From Flavobacterium sp. (GTDB lineage Bacteria > Bacteroidota > Bacteroidia > Flavobacteriales > Flavobacteriaceae): a stretch of DNA of 64,000 nt. Every line of letters begins with the position of its first letter. Within the stretch, counting starts at the first letter, position 1. The notes beneath the pieces are model-generated. The model worked only from the letters and a program-made list of their open reading frames with translations. It made no database searches and was not told where the DNA came from. The translations under genes were made by a program, and so were the position numbers. Below are positions 44,825-54,772 of the stretch, in pieces. The DNA is taken from the NCBI RefSeq assembly GCF_039595935.1, contig NZ_JBCNKR010000004.1, positions 433,001-497,000 on the forward strand, read 5' to 3'.

Positions 44825-44857
44825 AAACCTGACAGGTTTTAAAAACCTGTCAGGTTT
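44825..44857 (-). terminator. Perfect palindrome after the first PL1 gene
   Basis: AAACCTGACAGG... and its exact inverse form a 16-base-pair stem (44825-44840 with 44842-44857) with almost no loop. It starts 18 bases downstream of the PL1 stop codon. There is no long T run, so it may be a processing or attenuation signal and not a full terminator. Confidence 0.45.
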
Positions 44858-44874
44858 GTGTTGAAAATACTTAA

Positions 44875-46581
44875 CTATTGCAATAATGATTTTAACTTAG
44901 CCAAAGTATCCGTATTATTTTCGATTTTCGTCCAATCTGTTTTACTAGTTGGATCGATTCCGTTAAAATACTTTTCGATATTCGTATAACCATCTCCATT
45001 TGCATCTTTATTGGCATCTGAAGCATCGTTTGGATTTAAACCATATTTCTTTTCCCAAGCATCTGGAATTCCGTCATTATCAGAATCTTTATAGGCTTTT
45101 CCTTTGTAAGTTGGGTATCCGCCCACTTGGTCAGGATGTGTAATAATTCCTTTTTTATAAGAATCGGCAGGTAATCTTCTTTTGATATATTCTTTTCCAA
45201 TTGAGTTTTCTAAACCGTCTTTAACTTCGATTTTTCCTGTACGAACTTGTTTTAGGATTCTTTCATCAACCGCATCTCTTTTCGGAATTGTCGCTCCAAC
45301 ATTAGACAAAACAAAATCATAAGCTTCCTCAGCCGACATGATATTAAATTTTGGCATTGAGAAAGGTTTTGGCTGTTTGATTGCTGCTAAAAATTCCTTT
45401 GTTTCAGCTTCTGGAAGATTTTCCAATTGTACTCCGCCATTCCAGTTATCTGCTGTAACTTCAGGTGAACCTACAATAAAATTACCTGAAACATAAGCTC
45501 TTCCGTATTGTTTTGGTTCAATATAACCAGATTCTGGTTTTACAATTCTATGCGAAATAGGTTCATTTACGGGCGTAATTGGTCCTGGTTTAAAATAATT
45601 GTTGATAATGTTCAACATCGAACGATAATCACCACCGTCCAGCGTACGATTCCACCAATTGAATACTACGTTATTCACAAAATTAAAGTCGCCATACATT
45701 CCGATAGAAGCATTTCTAGAAATGTTGTCTGCCCATAAATTGCGCATAAAAGTACTATTTAATCCGCCGATTGTACTTCCGAAAGCGTGGTTATATGTAT
45801 CTAAACCTTCTGATGAAATGGTGTTTTGAATTGTAATATTACAAGCCGGTAATTTTTCCAGTTTTGATTTTGCATTAGCTGCAAATTGATGTCTGTATAA
45901 AGAAATATTTTCGTCTAATCCCCAACTTACAGAGCAGTGGTCTACAATGATATTTCCCATTGGATTTCCACCTAGCGCATCATCTCTTCTTGTAACTTCT
46001 GTAGCTCCACGACGGAAACGCATGTGTCTGATGATAACGTCGTGCGTATCAATTTCTAAAGTTTCTCCGGCAATACAAATTCCGTCACCTGGAGCCGTTT
46101 GTCCAGCAATGGTTACGTAAGGCGCACGCATGCTGATTCTCTTTTTCAATTGAATAATTCCCGAAACGTTGAAAACAATTGTTCTCGCTCCAACAGCTTC
46201 ACAGGCTTCACGAAAAGTTCCTTTTCCACTGTCTTCTAAACTCGTAACCACAAATATTTTTCCGCCACGACCACCTTGTGTGTACGCTCCACCGCCTTCA
46301 GCTCCCGGGAAAGCTGGAATATCAGCAAAAACAAAATCTTTTGGATAAGAAGCCCAAGGTAAATAAGGTTTTCCTTGTTTTGCTTCTTCTTTGATTATAT
46401 GAAGATTAGCATTCCAAATTTCGCTCAGTCTTTTTTCTTCGTCAGCTAAAATAGCATCAGCTTTTTCCTGAACGGGTTTTGGAATTACGGGATACTGGGC
46501 ATACGCCGATGATACAAGAGAACAAAATGACAACGCCATAAATGTTCTTTTTAAAGTACGGTTTGGAAAAATATTTTGCAT
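44875..46581 (-). CDS. PL1 pectate lyase with calcium-binding tail (copy A)
   Basis: 568 residues, signal peptide (ALSFCSLVSSAYAQ). A helical linker (about 35-75) precedes the parallel beta-helix, with DIPAFPGAEGGGAYTQGGRG, AGQTAPGDGICIAGE and IIRHMRFRRGATEVTRRDD. The C-terminus has a thrombospondin-type-3/dockerin-like Ca2+ repeat (DSDNDGIPDAWEKKYG, DANGDGYTNIEKY). The lyase cleaves homogalacturonan by beta-elimination. It is a close relative of the lyase at 47443, with DUF3826 between them. Confidence 0.9.
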   Translation of the reverse strand: MQNIFPNRTLKRTFMALSFCSLVSSAYAQYPVIPKPVQEKADAILADEEKRLSEIWNANLHIIKEEAKQGKPYLPWASYPKDFVFADIPAFPGAEGGGAYTQGGRGGKIFVVTSLEDSGKGTFREACEAVGARTIVFNVSGIIQLKKRISMRAPYVTIAGQTAPGDGICIAGETLEIDTHDVIIRHMRFRRGATEVTRRDDALGGNPMGNIIVDHCSVSWGLDENISLYRHQFAANAKSKLEKLPACNITIQNTISSEGLDTYNHAFGSTIGGLNSTFMRNLWADNISRNASIGMYGDFNFVNNVVFNWWNRTLDGGDYRSMLNIINNYFKPGPITPVNEPISHRIVKPESGYIEPKQYGRAYVSGNFIVGSPEVTADNWNGGVQLENLPEAETKEFLAAIKQPKPFSMPKFNIMSAEEAYDFVLSNVGATIPKRDAVDERILKQVRTGKIEVKDGLENSIGKEYIKRRLPADSYKKGIITHPDQVGGYPTYKGKAYKDSDNDGIPDAWEKKYGLNPNDASDANKDANGDGYTNIEKYFNGIDPTSKTDWTKIENNTDTLAKLKSLLQ

Positions 46582-46628
46582 TGTATTGTGTGGTCTAGTT
46601 AATAGTTTTTGGTGTAAAGTGTAAGAGA

Positions 46629-47315
46629 TTATTCTTTTGCAGTAGAATCTTTTGCTTTATTCTTTTCTCTTTCTTCAATACGTTTGTGCCAGTCAGCACT
46701 TTCTTTGTTTAAATCGTAACCTTGTTTTGATAAATAGTTGTTTATTCTTCCTTTGTATTTACCAAACCAGCCGTGTTTTTCTTTAGAAGAACCTGCGTCC
46801 ATTGCATGCTCTCTGGCTTCTACTAAAGCTTTGTAGATATAGTCTTTTTGTTCTGCTGTTAAATTTGGAAGCATATCATTGTAACCCGCAACTGTGATTG
46901 GAAGAACACCATAAGTCATTCCGTCTTTCACTTCAGTGATTTTGTCTTCAGATAATTCTTTACCTAATTTTTTGATGTACGATTTGTGCAGTTTTGCAAT
47001 TGATTCGTCTGCTTTTGCTTTGAGTTTATCAATTTTCTTGTTTTGATCTTCTTTAGCTAAAGAAGTGTCTTCTTTTATTTTTTTGATTTCAGCGTCTCTT
47101 CCGTCCTGGATTTCAGTTAGATCTCTGAACTGTTGTGCGATGATATTTGAAACTGCTTTTTCTTTTGCTTCGTTTTTCAAATCTAATTTGGTAACGATTT
47201 TTGCGGCTCTTTCGTTAGTAACTTTTACATATTCAGGATCTAAATGCTGTTGCGCTATATTGCTTCCAAACACTAAAAGCATCATTAAAATCCCTATATT
47301 TTTTATTGATTTCAT
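46629..47315 (-). CDS. DUF3826 family exported protein
   Basis: 228 residues with a signal peptide (MLLVFGSNIAQ). The body is mainly helical and highly charged (DGRDAEIKKIKEDTSLAKED, DKLKAKADESIAKLHKSYI), then a conserved stretch DGMTYGVLPITVAGYNDMLP and a C-terminal basic/acidic tail. I recognise it as DUF3826, a family commonly next to pectate lyases. No catalytic motif is visible, so a chaperone-like, binding or structural role is possible. It lies between two PL1 paralogues, 47 bases from copy A. Confidence 0.72.
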   Translation of the reverse strand: MKSIKNIGILMMLLVFGSNIAQQHLDPEYVKVTNERAAKIVTKLDLKNEAKEKAVSNIIAQQFRDLTEIQDGRDAEIKKIKEDTSLAKEDQNKKIDKLKAKADESIAKLHKSYIKKLGKELSEDKITEVKDGMTYGVLPITVAGYNDMLPNLTAEQKDYIYKALVEAREHAMDAGSSKEKHGWFGKYKGRINNYLSKQGYDLNKESADWHKRIEEREKNKAKDSTAKE

Positions 47316-47344
47316 CTTGATAAATTTTATGAATTACAATATTT

Positions 47345-47410
47345 AATCTGCCTGATCTGCTAAATCTGCGGGCTAATTTTTCTCTCGCAGATTTAGCAGA
47401 TTTGCAGATT
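47345..47410. repeat. ATCTGC / GCAGAT palindrome, copy 3
   Basis: 26- and 25-base inverted arms (47345-47370 and 47386-47410) of the same family as 20590-20654 and 36901-36966. It lies in the gap between DUF3826 and PL1 copy B. Confidence 0.75.
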
Positions 47411-47442
47411 TTTATTCACATGATTTTAAATCTCGCCGATTC

Positions 47443-49155
47443 TTATTTTAAATCTAACAAAGGTCTAACTAATGTTTCTTTATTATTAGCTAAATCTTTC
47501 CAGTCCACTTTTATCGCAGGATTTACACCATTAATGTAATCTTCAATATTAGTGTATCCATCTCCGTTTAAATCTCCTTGTGCATCAGAAGGATCGTTCG
47601 GGTTTAAACCGTATTTTTTCTCCCATGCATCCGGCATTCCGTCTTTGTCTGTATCAACATAAGGTTTTCCTTTGTATTCAGGATATCCTCCAACTTGAGA
47701 AACATCTGTAATGATTCCTTTTTTATAAGAATCCATCGGTAAACGTCTGTGTTCGAATTGGTAGAATTCTTTTTTCTCTAATCCTTTAGCATATTCTGGA
47801 ACTCCAGTTTTAACCGTTCTTACAATTCTTTCGTCTACTTTATCTCTAATTGGCAGAGTCGCTCCAACGTTTTTAAGAACGAATTCATAAGATTCTTCAG
47901 CTGTCATAAATTTGTTGAACCATGGCATTGGGAAAGGCTTAGCTGCTTTCATTTTAGCAAAGTATTCTTTTGCCTCATCATATGTCATTAATTCTCCTTT
48001 TTTATTTTCTAACTGAATTCCGCCGTCCCAGTTGTCTTTAGTCACTTTTTCGTTTCCGTTTACAACATTTCCATTTACGTAAGCTCTACCAAAAACCATA
48101 TAAGGCAATTTACTTCTTCCCGATTCTGGTTTTAAGATTCTGTAGCTAATTGGCTGAGTCAAATCGGTTACTGGACCTGGTTTATAGAAGTTGTTGATGA
48201 TGTTGTAGTTTGCAGTGTAATCACCACCATCTGTAGATCTGTTGTACCAGTTGAAAACTACGTTATTTACGAAATTGAAAATTCCGTTCCAACCAATAGA
48301 AGGGTTTCTTCCTGCATTGTTTGCCCACATATTTCTCATGAAAGAGCAGTTTTCTCCACCTAAAGTACTTCCAAAAGCGTGATTATAAGTATCTAAAGCT
48401 TCTCCGAATAAACTGTTTTGAATTGTAATGTTTACCGTTCCCACTTTAATATCTGGATAACCTGGCCCTGGGTTGTACATATGTCTGTAAATTGACATGT
48501 TTTCGTCTAATCCCCAAGTTGCAGAAACGTGGTCGATCATGATATTTCCAACAGGATTTCCACCGATAGCATCGTCACGACGACCTACGAAAGTTTCTCC
48601 ACGACGGAAACGTACGTGTCTGATAATTACGTCATGCGTATCAATCCAAGTTGATTCTCCTGCAATACAAACACCATCACCAGGAGCAGTTTGACCTGCA
48701 ATTGTAATGTAAGGCGCACGAATAATCAACGGACTTTTTAATCTGATAATTCCAGCAACATTAAATACCACAATTCTCGCTCCTCCTTGTTCGCAGGCTT
48801 CACGCAAAGTTCCAGGTCCACGGTCTTCTAAACTTGTTACTGTGTAGACTTTTCCTCCACGGCCTCCAAATGTGTACATTCCTCCACCTTCAGCACCTGG
48901 GAAAGCAGGAATATCTGCCTGAGGTAAGTCGGTTGGTCTTGCTGCCCACGGAATATATGGTTTTCCATGTTTTGCTTCTTCTTCAATAACTACTAAAGCT
49001 TTTGTCCAAGCTTCATCAGAAAGTCTTTGAGCTTCTTCTTTAATTGCTTTTTCCTGAGCCTGTACTTCTGGACTTATCTTCGGATATTGAGCAAAACATT
49101 TTGCGCTTCCCAAAAAAAGCAGAGATGATGCGATAAATAATGCGGAATTTTTCAT
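47443..49155 (-). CDS. PL1 pectate lyase with calcium-binding tail (copy B)
   Basis: 570 residues, signal peptide ending at KCFAQ. It has the same architecture as copy A (44875): helical linker, FPGAEGGGMYTFGGRG, AGQTAPGDGVCIAGE, IIRHVRFRRGETFVGRRDD, and a final DTDKDGMPDAWEKKYGLNPN Ca2+ repeat. Visible identity to copy A is high along the entire length, so this is a tandem duplication around DUF3826. It is the first enzyme gene after susD, separated from it by the hairpin at 49192. Confidence 0.92.
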   Translation of the reverse strand: MKNSALFIASSLLFLGSAKCFAQYPKISPEVQAQEKAIKEEAQRLSDEAWTKALVVIEEEAKHGKPYIPWAARPTDLPQADIPAFPGAEGGGMYTFGGRGGKVYTVTSLEDRGPGTLREACEQGGARIVVFNVAGIIRLKSPLIIRAPYITIAGQTAPGDGVCIAGESTWIDTHDVIIRHVRFRRGETFVGRRDDAIGGNPVGNIMIDHVSATWGLDENMSIYRHMYNPGPGYPDIKVGTVNITIQNSLFGEALDTYNHAFGSTLGGENCSFMRNMWANNAGRNPSIGWNGIFNFVNNVVFNWYNRSTDGGDYTANYNIINNFYKPGPVTDLTQPISYRILKPESGRSKLPYMVFGRAYVNGNVVNGNEKVTKDNWDGGIQLENKKGELMTYDEAKEYFAKMKAAKPFPMPWFNKFMTAEESYEFVLKNVGATLPIRDKVDERIVRTVKTGVPEYAKGLEKKEFYQFEHRRLPMDSYKKGIITDVSQVGGYPEYKGKPYVDTDKDGMPDAWEKKYGLNPNDPSDAQGDLNGDGYTNIEDYINGVNPAIKVDWKDLANNKETLVRPLLDLK

Positions 49156-49191
49156 GTTAATTTTAACTTTTGGTAATTCTTTTTAAACAAA

Positions 49192-49220
49192 TCACCTGTA
49201 TCTGAGTAGAATACAGGTGA
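49192..49220 (-). promoter_or_regulatory. Hairpin after susD
   Basis: TCACCTGTAT / ATACAGGTGA form a perfect 10-base-pair stem around a 9-base loop, in the 130-base gap between susD and the PL1 gene. The gene-strand side continues with a short AT-rich run. It could reduce read-through or protect the susCD message so that the transporter is made in excess of enzymes. The rest of 49156-49285 shows nothing. Confidence 0.5.
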
Positions 49221-49285
49221 AAGTTGTCATATTTTTTATTCTTTGATTAATAGAGATTCTTAATTTGGGGCAATTCAAGATTTAT

Positions 49286-51253
49286 CTATTCCTGATAGTT
49301 GTAATCTCCTGTTCCTCCAGAAGCGTCAGTCCATCCTATTGTTTGTTTTAACCAAGGATTTTGTGTAAGAACAGCAGTTTGTAATCCCATGATGTAATAG
49401 TTTGGATTAAATTTAATTTTAACCGCTGCATTATTTACGTTGTCCATAGGTGTTGGAGGTGCTGCTAATACAAAATTATCATTATAGAAAGTAGCTAAAG
49501 CTGCTAACTGTGTTTGGAAATTAGCTGCATCCGGATCTGCTGAAATACTTGCTCGAGCTGAAGCTAATGGATCTGCTGATGTTGCTGGATTTTTATACTG
49601 TAAATAATTCCCTGTTCTTTGTGTACCATTAATTGGTGTTAATCCTAATTTACTAACTGTTCCGCCAGTAGTTCCCGGAAGAGTAACATTGTCATAAAGC
49701 ATCCATCTTTGTACATCCCAGTAGCGTTTTCCTTCGTATGCTAATTCCACACGACGCTCATATAATACAGCTTCGATAGCTGCATATTTATCTGCTAATG
49801 TTCCAATTCCGTAATTATTTGCAGAAGGAATACCAACACGATTTCTAATTCTTCCTAAATAAGCAACAGCGTTACCTGTTTGTCCTAATGCGGCATAACA
49901 TTCTGCAATATTCAATAATAATTCAGCATAACGATATTCCATAATATCATTTCCTGAATATTGGAAACTACTTGCATTTGTAACCGTAACGTCAGTCATT
50001 TTTCTAACTAAAGCCGGACTTGTTTCGTTGTTTGAGTCGCTATAATACGCTTTTTTTGAAGCATCTAACCAACGGTATGCCCATACAACTGGTTTTACAC
50101 TTTCTTTATAATCCCATTTTACACCAGAAAAAGCAAATGTTCTGTAGAATCTTGGGTCACGATTAACGAAGAAAGTAAAGGCGTCATATCCGTTTGCAGA
50201 TGTTGGTCTTGAACCATTTGCCATTGGAAACAAATCAATCATTTCTTTTGGAGCTTCCATAGCACCTGTTCCTCCCTGGCTGATTAAACGAATCGCTTTT
50301 TCCCAGGAATTACTCATACCTAAATTGGTTGTGTTAGTTCCTAAAAGCTGTACTGTAATGGCCTCTGAACAAAATGCATTGTTACCAAGTGCAAACATAT
50401 TCTGCCAGTCTTTAGCTGAATTTCCATATAAACCGTATCCAGCACCAGATAATTCTGTTTCTGCTGCTAATCCTGCTTGTAAAGCTGCGTTCCAACGTTC
50501 GTTTGAACTATCCCAGCTTTTGTTGAATAATGGACTTGCATACGTTAATAATACTCTTGATTTTACTGCTAATGCTGCACCTTTTGTTACACGTCCATAG
50601 TCTGCAGAGTTCCAGTTTCTTGGCAGTAAACTTGCTGCCATATCTAAATCTTTTACGATTTGAGCCACTACTTCTGTAACTGTTGCTCTTGGCAGTTTTA
50701 TAGATTGATCGTCTGTACTTGGAGTCTGAATTTCTGTTACAATCGGCACACCTCCGTATACACGCATTAAATCAAAATATTGAACAGCACGTAAGTAATA
50801 TAATTGCCCTTTTGCCTGATCGCGAAAAGTTTTATCTAAACTTGCTCCTTTTACGTCAATGTCTGCAATAAAGGCGTTACAATCTCTAATTCTGTTGTAA
50901 GGAACGTTATTAATTTTATCCTCTAGTTTACCTCCATAATATCCAGATGCATCTGCTGCATTGGTATATGTAAGTGTTGGATTAATAAGGGGCTGAATTC
51001 CTCCTATTTCTTCCGTCATTTTTGAATAGGTATCTGCAAAAGAACCTACCAAACTTTGTCCCGGAGATTTAAAAGCAGAATAATAGTCAAAATAAACGTT
51101 GTTGATATAGGCCGTAGCACGTTCCTGACTTTCGTAAAACGAATCGTCAACACTTCCGTAATTTTTCTTTTCTTCCAAAAAATTATCGCTGCAAGAAGTA
51201 CCAAGCACTGCTAAAAGTGCTATAGTTATATATTTTTTCATTTTTAGTTTCAT
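49286..51253 (-). CDS. SusD/RagB family outer-membrane glycan-binding lipoprotein
   Basis: 655 residues, lipoprotein signal with Cys in LLAVLGTSCSDN. A start at the ATG at 51241 is equally possible, as both give the same signal. SusD features are the N-terminal helix region (DNFLEEKKNYGSVDDSFY, RATAYINNVYFD), tetratricopeptide-like helices, the RDCNAFIADID segment and the ELAYEGKRYWDVQRWM stretch near residue 510. It forms the lid over the SusC barrel and binds oligosaccharides at the cell surface. It starts 18 bases after SusC in the same operon, so the pair imports pectin fragments released by the enzymes around it. Confidence 0.95.
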   Translation of the reverse strand: MKLKMKKYITIALLAVLGTSCSDNFLEEKKNYGSVDDSFYESQERATAYINNVYFDYYSAFKSPGQSLVGSFADTYSKMTEEIGGIQPLINPTLTYTNAADASGYYGGKLEDKINNVPYNRIRDCNAFIADIDVKGASLDKTFRDQAKGQLYYLRAVQYFDLMRVYGGVPIVTEIQTPSTDDQSIKLPRATVTEVVAQIVKDLDMAASLLPRNWNSADYGRVTKGAALAVKSRVLLTYASPLFNKSWDSSNERWNAALQAGLAAETELSGAGYGLYGNSAKDWQNMFALGNNAFCSEAITVQLLGTNTTNLGMSNSWEKAIRLISQGGTGAMEAPKEMIDLFPMANGSRPTSANGYDAFTFFVNRDPRFYRTFAFSGVKWDYKESVKPVVWAYRWLDASKKAYYSDSNNETSPALVRKMTDVTVTNASSFQYSGNDIMEYRYAELLLNIAECYAALGQTGNAVAYLGRIRNRVGIPSANNYGIGTLADKYAAIEAVLYERRVELAYEGKRYWDVQRWMLYDNVTLPGTTGGTVSKLGLTPINGTQRTGNYLQYKNPATSADPLASARASISADPDAANFQTQLAALATFYNDNFVLAAPPTPMDNVNNAAVKIKFNPNYYIMGLQTAVLTQNPWLKQTIGWTDASGGTGDYNYQE

Positions 51254-51271
51254 CTTCCTATTGAATTAAAA

Positions 51272-54200
51272 TTAGAATGTAATGTTTAATGTAACAGCCC
51301 ATGTTCTAAGCGTTGGATAATTCTCAGAAGAACTATCGTACATATTGCGGTAATGATCCGGATAAGGATTGTATAAATCCCAAAGGTTGTTACCTGTTAC
51401 GCCTACAGACCATTTTGCAATTTTAATTTTATCTAAAAGATCTTTTGGTAAATCAAATCCTAATGTCAGGTTTCTTACTGTACATCTGAAAGTATCTAAC
51501 TGCCAGAAATCAGACGGTACTGCAATATAATCCTGATTGGCTAAGTTTGGATATTTACCATTTACGTTATCATCAGCATACATATCGTTCCAGAAAGTTT
51601 CACGTGCCCACATGTTGTGTGCAGATGATGTTCCTTGTTTTACTACATCAATAGCACGGTAACCGCCCCAAGATGTTGCAATTTGTGATTTTATGAAGAA
51701 TGATTTATATCTTGCTCCTAAATTAGTTGTAAAACCGTATGTTCTGTTTCTGTTTACTAATTTTACGTAATCTTCGTTTTTAGTAATCTGACCGTTTGGG
51801 CCAGCCTGAGTACCATCTGTACTATTAAATTGTCCTGCAACATCCTCATAAGCAAGCATTCCTTTTCTCATATTCGAAACATTAGAAATCCCCATATAGT
51901 TTGGAGCAACACCAGCTGCAGTAGCACGTTCTGTTAAATATGACCAGTAATTGGCAACGTCAGCATCTGTGCGTAAAATACCGTCTCCTGAAGAAGTTCC
52001 TTTCCAGGTTCTGAATCCCCATTGTGGGAAGAATAGAGAACGTCCTGCTTCTGTTAAATTATTTGATGGATGCATTAAAGCTGGTTCCGGGTATTTTTTA
52101 ACTTCGTTATCAGAAAGACCAAAGTTTACACCAACATTATAGTTGAAATTTTTATTCACATTGTCTTTCCATGTTACACTTACCTCAGTTCCCCAAGAGT
52201 CAACAGCTGCATAATTTTCTTCGGCAAAACCACCACCTACAGAGATTGGCACTCCAACAGCTCCGGCCATACCTGTTAACATGTCTTTTGATTTATCATA
52301 ATAAAAATCAGTTGTTATAGATAATCTGTTTTTTAATAAAGTTAAATCAAATCCTAAGTTATTTTTGATTGTTGTATCCCAGCCCACATTTCTGTTAGGC
52401 TCTACTCTTGGTGTGATTCCACTTCCTAAAACACCGCCGTTAGATCCGAATTGGAATCCTTTATCTGCAATTACATCATAAAGTTTCATCCATCTCCATG
52501 CATTGATGTTGTCGTTTCCTGTTTTACCGATTGAGTAACGGATTTTAAAGAAATCTATGAAAGAAATATTGTTAGTAAACCATTTTTCTTTAGACACAAT
52601 CCATCCTGCCTGAAGCGATGGGAAGAATCCCCAATAGTTTTCAGGAGCAAATTTTGTAGAAGCATCACTTCTGAAAAGAAACTGAAGCATATACCTTGAT
52701 TTGTAGCTGTAATTAATACGTCCTAAATAAGATAAAGTTCCCTGCTCACCTTTTAATGCTGTTGAGTTAGTACTTAAAGTTCCGGCCGTCTGGTAAGATC
52801 CACCGTAATCTTTACCTGTGTTTTCAAAAGCTAAACGTGTGCTTTTAAATTCAGATTCTGAACGCTCTATAGAGAACATTGCGCCAACTTCGTGGTTATC
52901 AAATGTTCTGTTGTAATCTGCGAAGAAGTTAGCCTGAATAGATTTAGAGAAATTACTATCGTAATATACTCTTGAGTTACGAGCGTTAGTTTCAATTACA
53001 TAATAATTATTTACTCCATTATTTTCTGTTGTTGGAAGAGCAGCACTTGCTAAGTGGCTGTCAACTTTCTCATATCCCATAATTCGGGCTAAATCATATG
53101 GTAACTGAACTTGTTCTGTACTTACAGAAGTCTGGCTTCTTGAATACGTTCCTTTAAGAGATAAACCTTTGATAAATGGAACTTTATAGTTTAACGACAT
53201 ATTTACATTATATGAAAAGTCGTTTGTCGTTTGCTTAGAACCATTGTTTATTGCAGCGAAATAATTCCATCCTGCAATTGTATTATTTGCATTCGCCGAT
53301 CCTAAAGTACGGTCTGTTCTTGGAAATGGCGACATATAATATTCTTGTCCGTTTACAGTTGTAGACCACGGAATGTACTTAGGCATGTGAAGTAAAAATC
53401 CATAATCTGCCTGCTCACCACCTGCAGCAGAACCGTAGCTACTGTCATTAATATTAGCAGAAGCTTTTGTAAATGATTTTTCAATATCTCCTGAATTACC
53501 CGAAACTGCTGCAGAAAAATCTAAAGAGTTGTTGATTTTTGCTGTCATTCCCGTACGGAAATTCCATTTGTTATAATCTTGCCTTCCAAGGTTTGCTCCT
53601 TGTGTAAAGTAGTTGATACCCGCAAAATAAGTTGCTTTTTCAGTACCACCGCTTACACTTAAAGTATGTTTTTGCTGAATAGCTGGTTTCCATGCTTCTT
53701 TTAACCAATCATAATCAAGTCCTTTCATTTCTTCTAATTCAGCATCGTTGAAAAGATATTGTCCGTTAGTACCAATATTGTTTGAACCTTTAAAAAATCT
53801 GTTAGAAAAAACACCATAATCATAAGCCGACATAGTTTTGCTATGACTAACAGCATCATTTACAGCAAACTGACTAAAGTATGAGAATGTTGGCACACCG
53901 CTTTTTCCTCTTTTAGTTTTAACAACGATTGCTCCCTGAGACGCACGAGAACCGTAAATAGCAGCAGAAGCATCTTTAAGAACCGTCATACTTTCAATCT
54001 CAGAAGGATCTAATCTGTTGAAGGCATCTAACGATGGTCTACCATTAACTGGATCTACCTGAATCATATCATCGATAATAATTAAAGGTGTTTTTGAGCT
54101 ACCATCTTTTGAGAATCCATAAGTTTGACGAATTTCTAAAGATGATTGATCACCAGGACGACCGCCTCCATCAATAACGCTCAAACCCGGAACCTGACCT

Positions 54201-54640
54201 CTTAAAGCTTCTGATAAGTTTGAAACCGGTAACTCCTGAATATCTGATGCGTTTATTGTAGCAATCGCTCCCGTAAGTTTTTCTTTCTTTTGACTTCCGT
54301 ATCCTACTACTACTATATTTTGCAACTCGTTTGAATCTTCTGTAAGTTTAACATTTACTGTTGTACGGGTTCCAATTGGCACTTCTTGTTTTCTCATTCC
54401 TATAAAAGAAAAAACTAAAGTTGCATTTGGTTTTACTTTAATTTGAAATTGCCCATTAAAATCTGTGGTAACAGTATTCTTTGTAGATTTCTCTGTAACG
54501 TTTACCCCTGGAAGCAGACCAGATACATTATCAGTCACAGTTCCTGTTACTGTTACCAGATTTGAGTTTTGAGCATAACTCATCACTGTCATCAGTGTAA
54601 ACAAAAGAAAACTACATCTCTTTAAAAGTGCTTGTTTCAT
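51272..54640 (-). CDS. SusC/RagA family TonB-dependent glycan transporter
   Basis: 1122 residues with a signal peptide (LLFTLMTVMSYAQ). The order is an N-terminal carboxypeptidase-regulatory-like beta-sandwich (about 28-105), a TonB-box-like NELQNIVVVGYGSQKKEKLT, a plug domain (about 125-240 with IDDMIQVDPVNGR, GSRASQGAIVVKTKRG), and then a long beta-barrel ending in an aromatic LNITF. It drives TonB-dependent import of large oligosaccharides across the outer membrane with its SusD partner. There is no extra N-terminal STN domain, so it does not look like an anti-sigma-linked SusC. The regulatory signal is likely periplasmic. Confidence 0.96.
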   Translation of the reverse strand: MKQALLKRCSFLLFTLMTVMSYAQNSNLVTVTGTVTDNVSGLLPGVNVTEKSTKNTVTTDFNGQFQIKVKPNATLVFSFIGMRKQEVPIGTRTTVNVKLTEDSNELQNIVVVGYGSQKKEKLTGAIATINASDIQELPVSNLSEALRGQVPGLSVIDGGGRPGDQSSLEIRQTYGFSKDGSSKTPLIIIDDMIQVDPVNGRPSLDAFNRLDPSEIESMTVLKDASAAIYGSRASQGAIVVKTKRGKSGVPTFSYFSQFAVNDAVSHSKTMSAYDYGVFSNRFFKGSNNIGTNGQYLFNDAELEEMKGLDYDWLKEAWKPAIQQKHTLSVSGGTEKATYFAGINYFTQGANLGRQDYNKWNFRTGMTAKINNSLDFSAAVSGNSGDIEKSFTKASANINDSSYGSAAGGEQADYGFLLHMPKYIPWSTTVNGQEYYMSPFPRTDRTLGSANANNTIAGWNYFAAINNGSKQTTNDFSYNVNMSLNYKVPFIKGLSLKGTYSRSQTSVSTEQVQLPYDLARIMGYEKVDSHLASAALPTTENNGVNNYYVIETNARNSRVYYDSNFSKSIQANFFADYNRTFDNHEVGAMFSIERSESEFKSTRLAFENTGKDYGGSYQTAGTLSTNSTALKGEQGTLSYLGRINYSYKSRYMLQFLFRSDASTKFAPENYWGFFPSLQAGWIVSKEKWFTNNISFIDFFKIRYSIGKTGNDNINAWRWMKLYDVIADKGFQFGSNGGVLGSGITPRVEPNRNVGWDTTIKNNLGFDLTLLKNRLSITTDFYYDKSKDMLTGMAGAVGVPISVGGGFAEENYAAVDSWGTEVSVTWKDNVNKNFNYNVGVNFGLSDNEVKKYPEPALMHPSNNLTEAGRSLFFPQWGFRTWKGTSSGDGILRTDADVANYWSYLTERATAAGVAPNYMGISNVSNMRKGMLAYEDVAGQFNSTDGTQAGPNGQITKNEDYVKLVNRNRTYGFTTNLGARYKSFFIKSQIATSWGGYRAIDVVKQGTSSAHNMWARETFWNDMYADDNVNGKYPNLANQDYIAVPSDFWQLDTFRCTVRNLTLGFDLPKDLLDKIKIAKWSVGVTGNNLWDLYNPYPDHYRNMYDSSSENYPTLRTWAVTLNITF

Positions 54641-54772
54641 AAATGTTTTGTTTTTTGGTTAGGTTTTATTTAGTGTTAGTTAGTCATGTTAAATGTGCTT
54701 CATTCAATTGTATTAAAATTTGGAAAACTTTAATTGAACTTAAATTAAATGTCAAAAACACATTTATTGTAC

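Noticed and set aside
44825-44857. Classical intrinsic terminator closing the locus
   Set aside because: The stem is strong, but no proper T run follows and all genes downstream run on in the same direction. It is kept only as a weak call.
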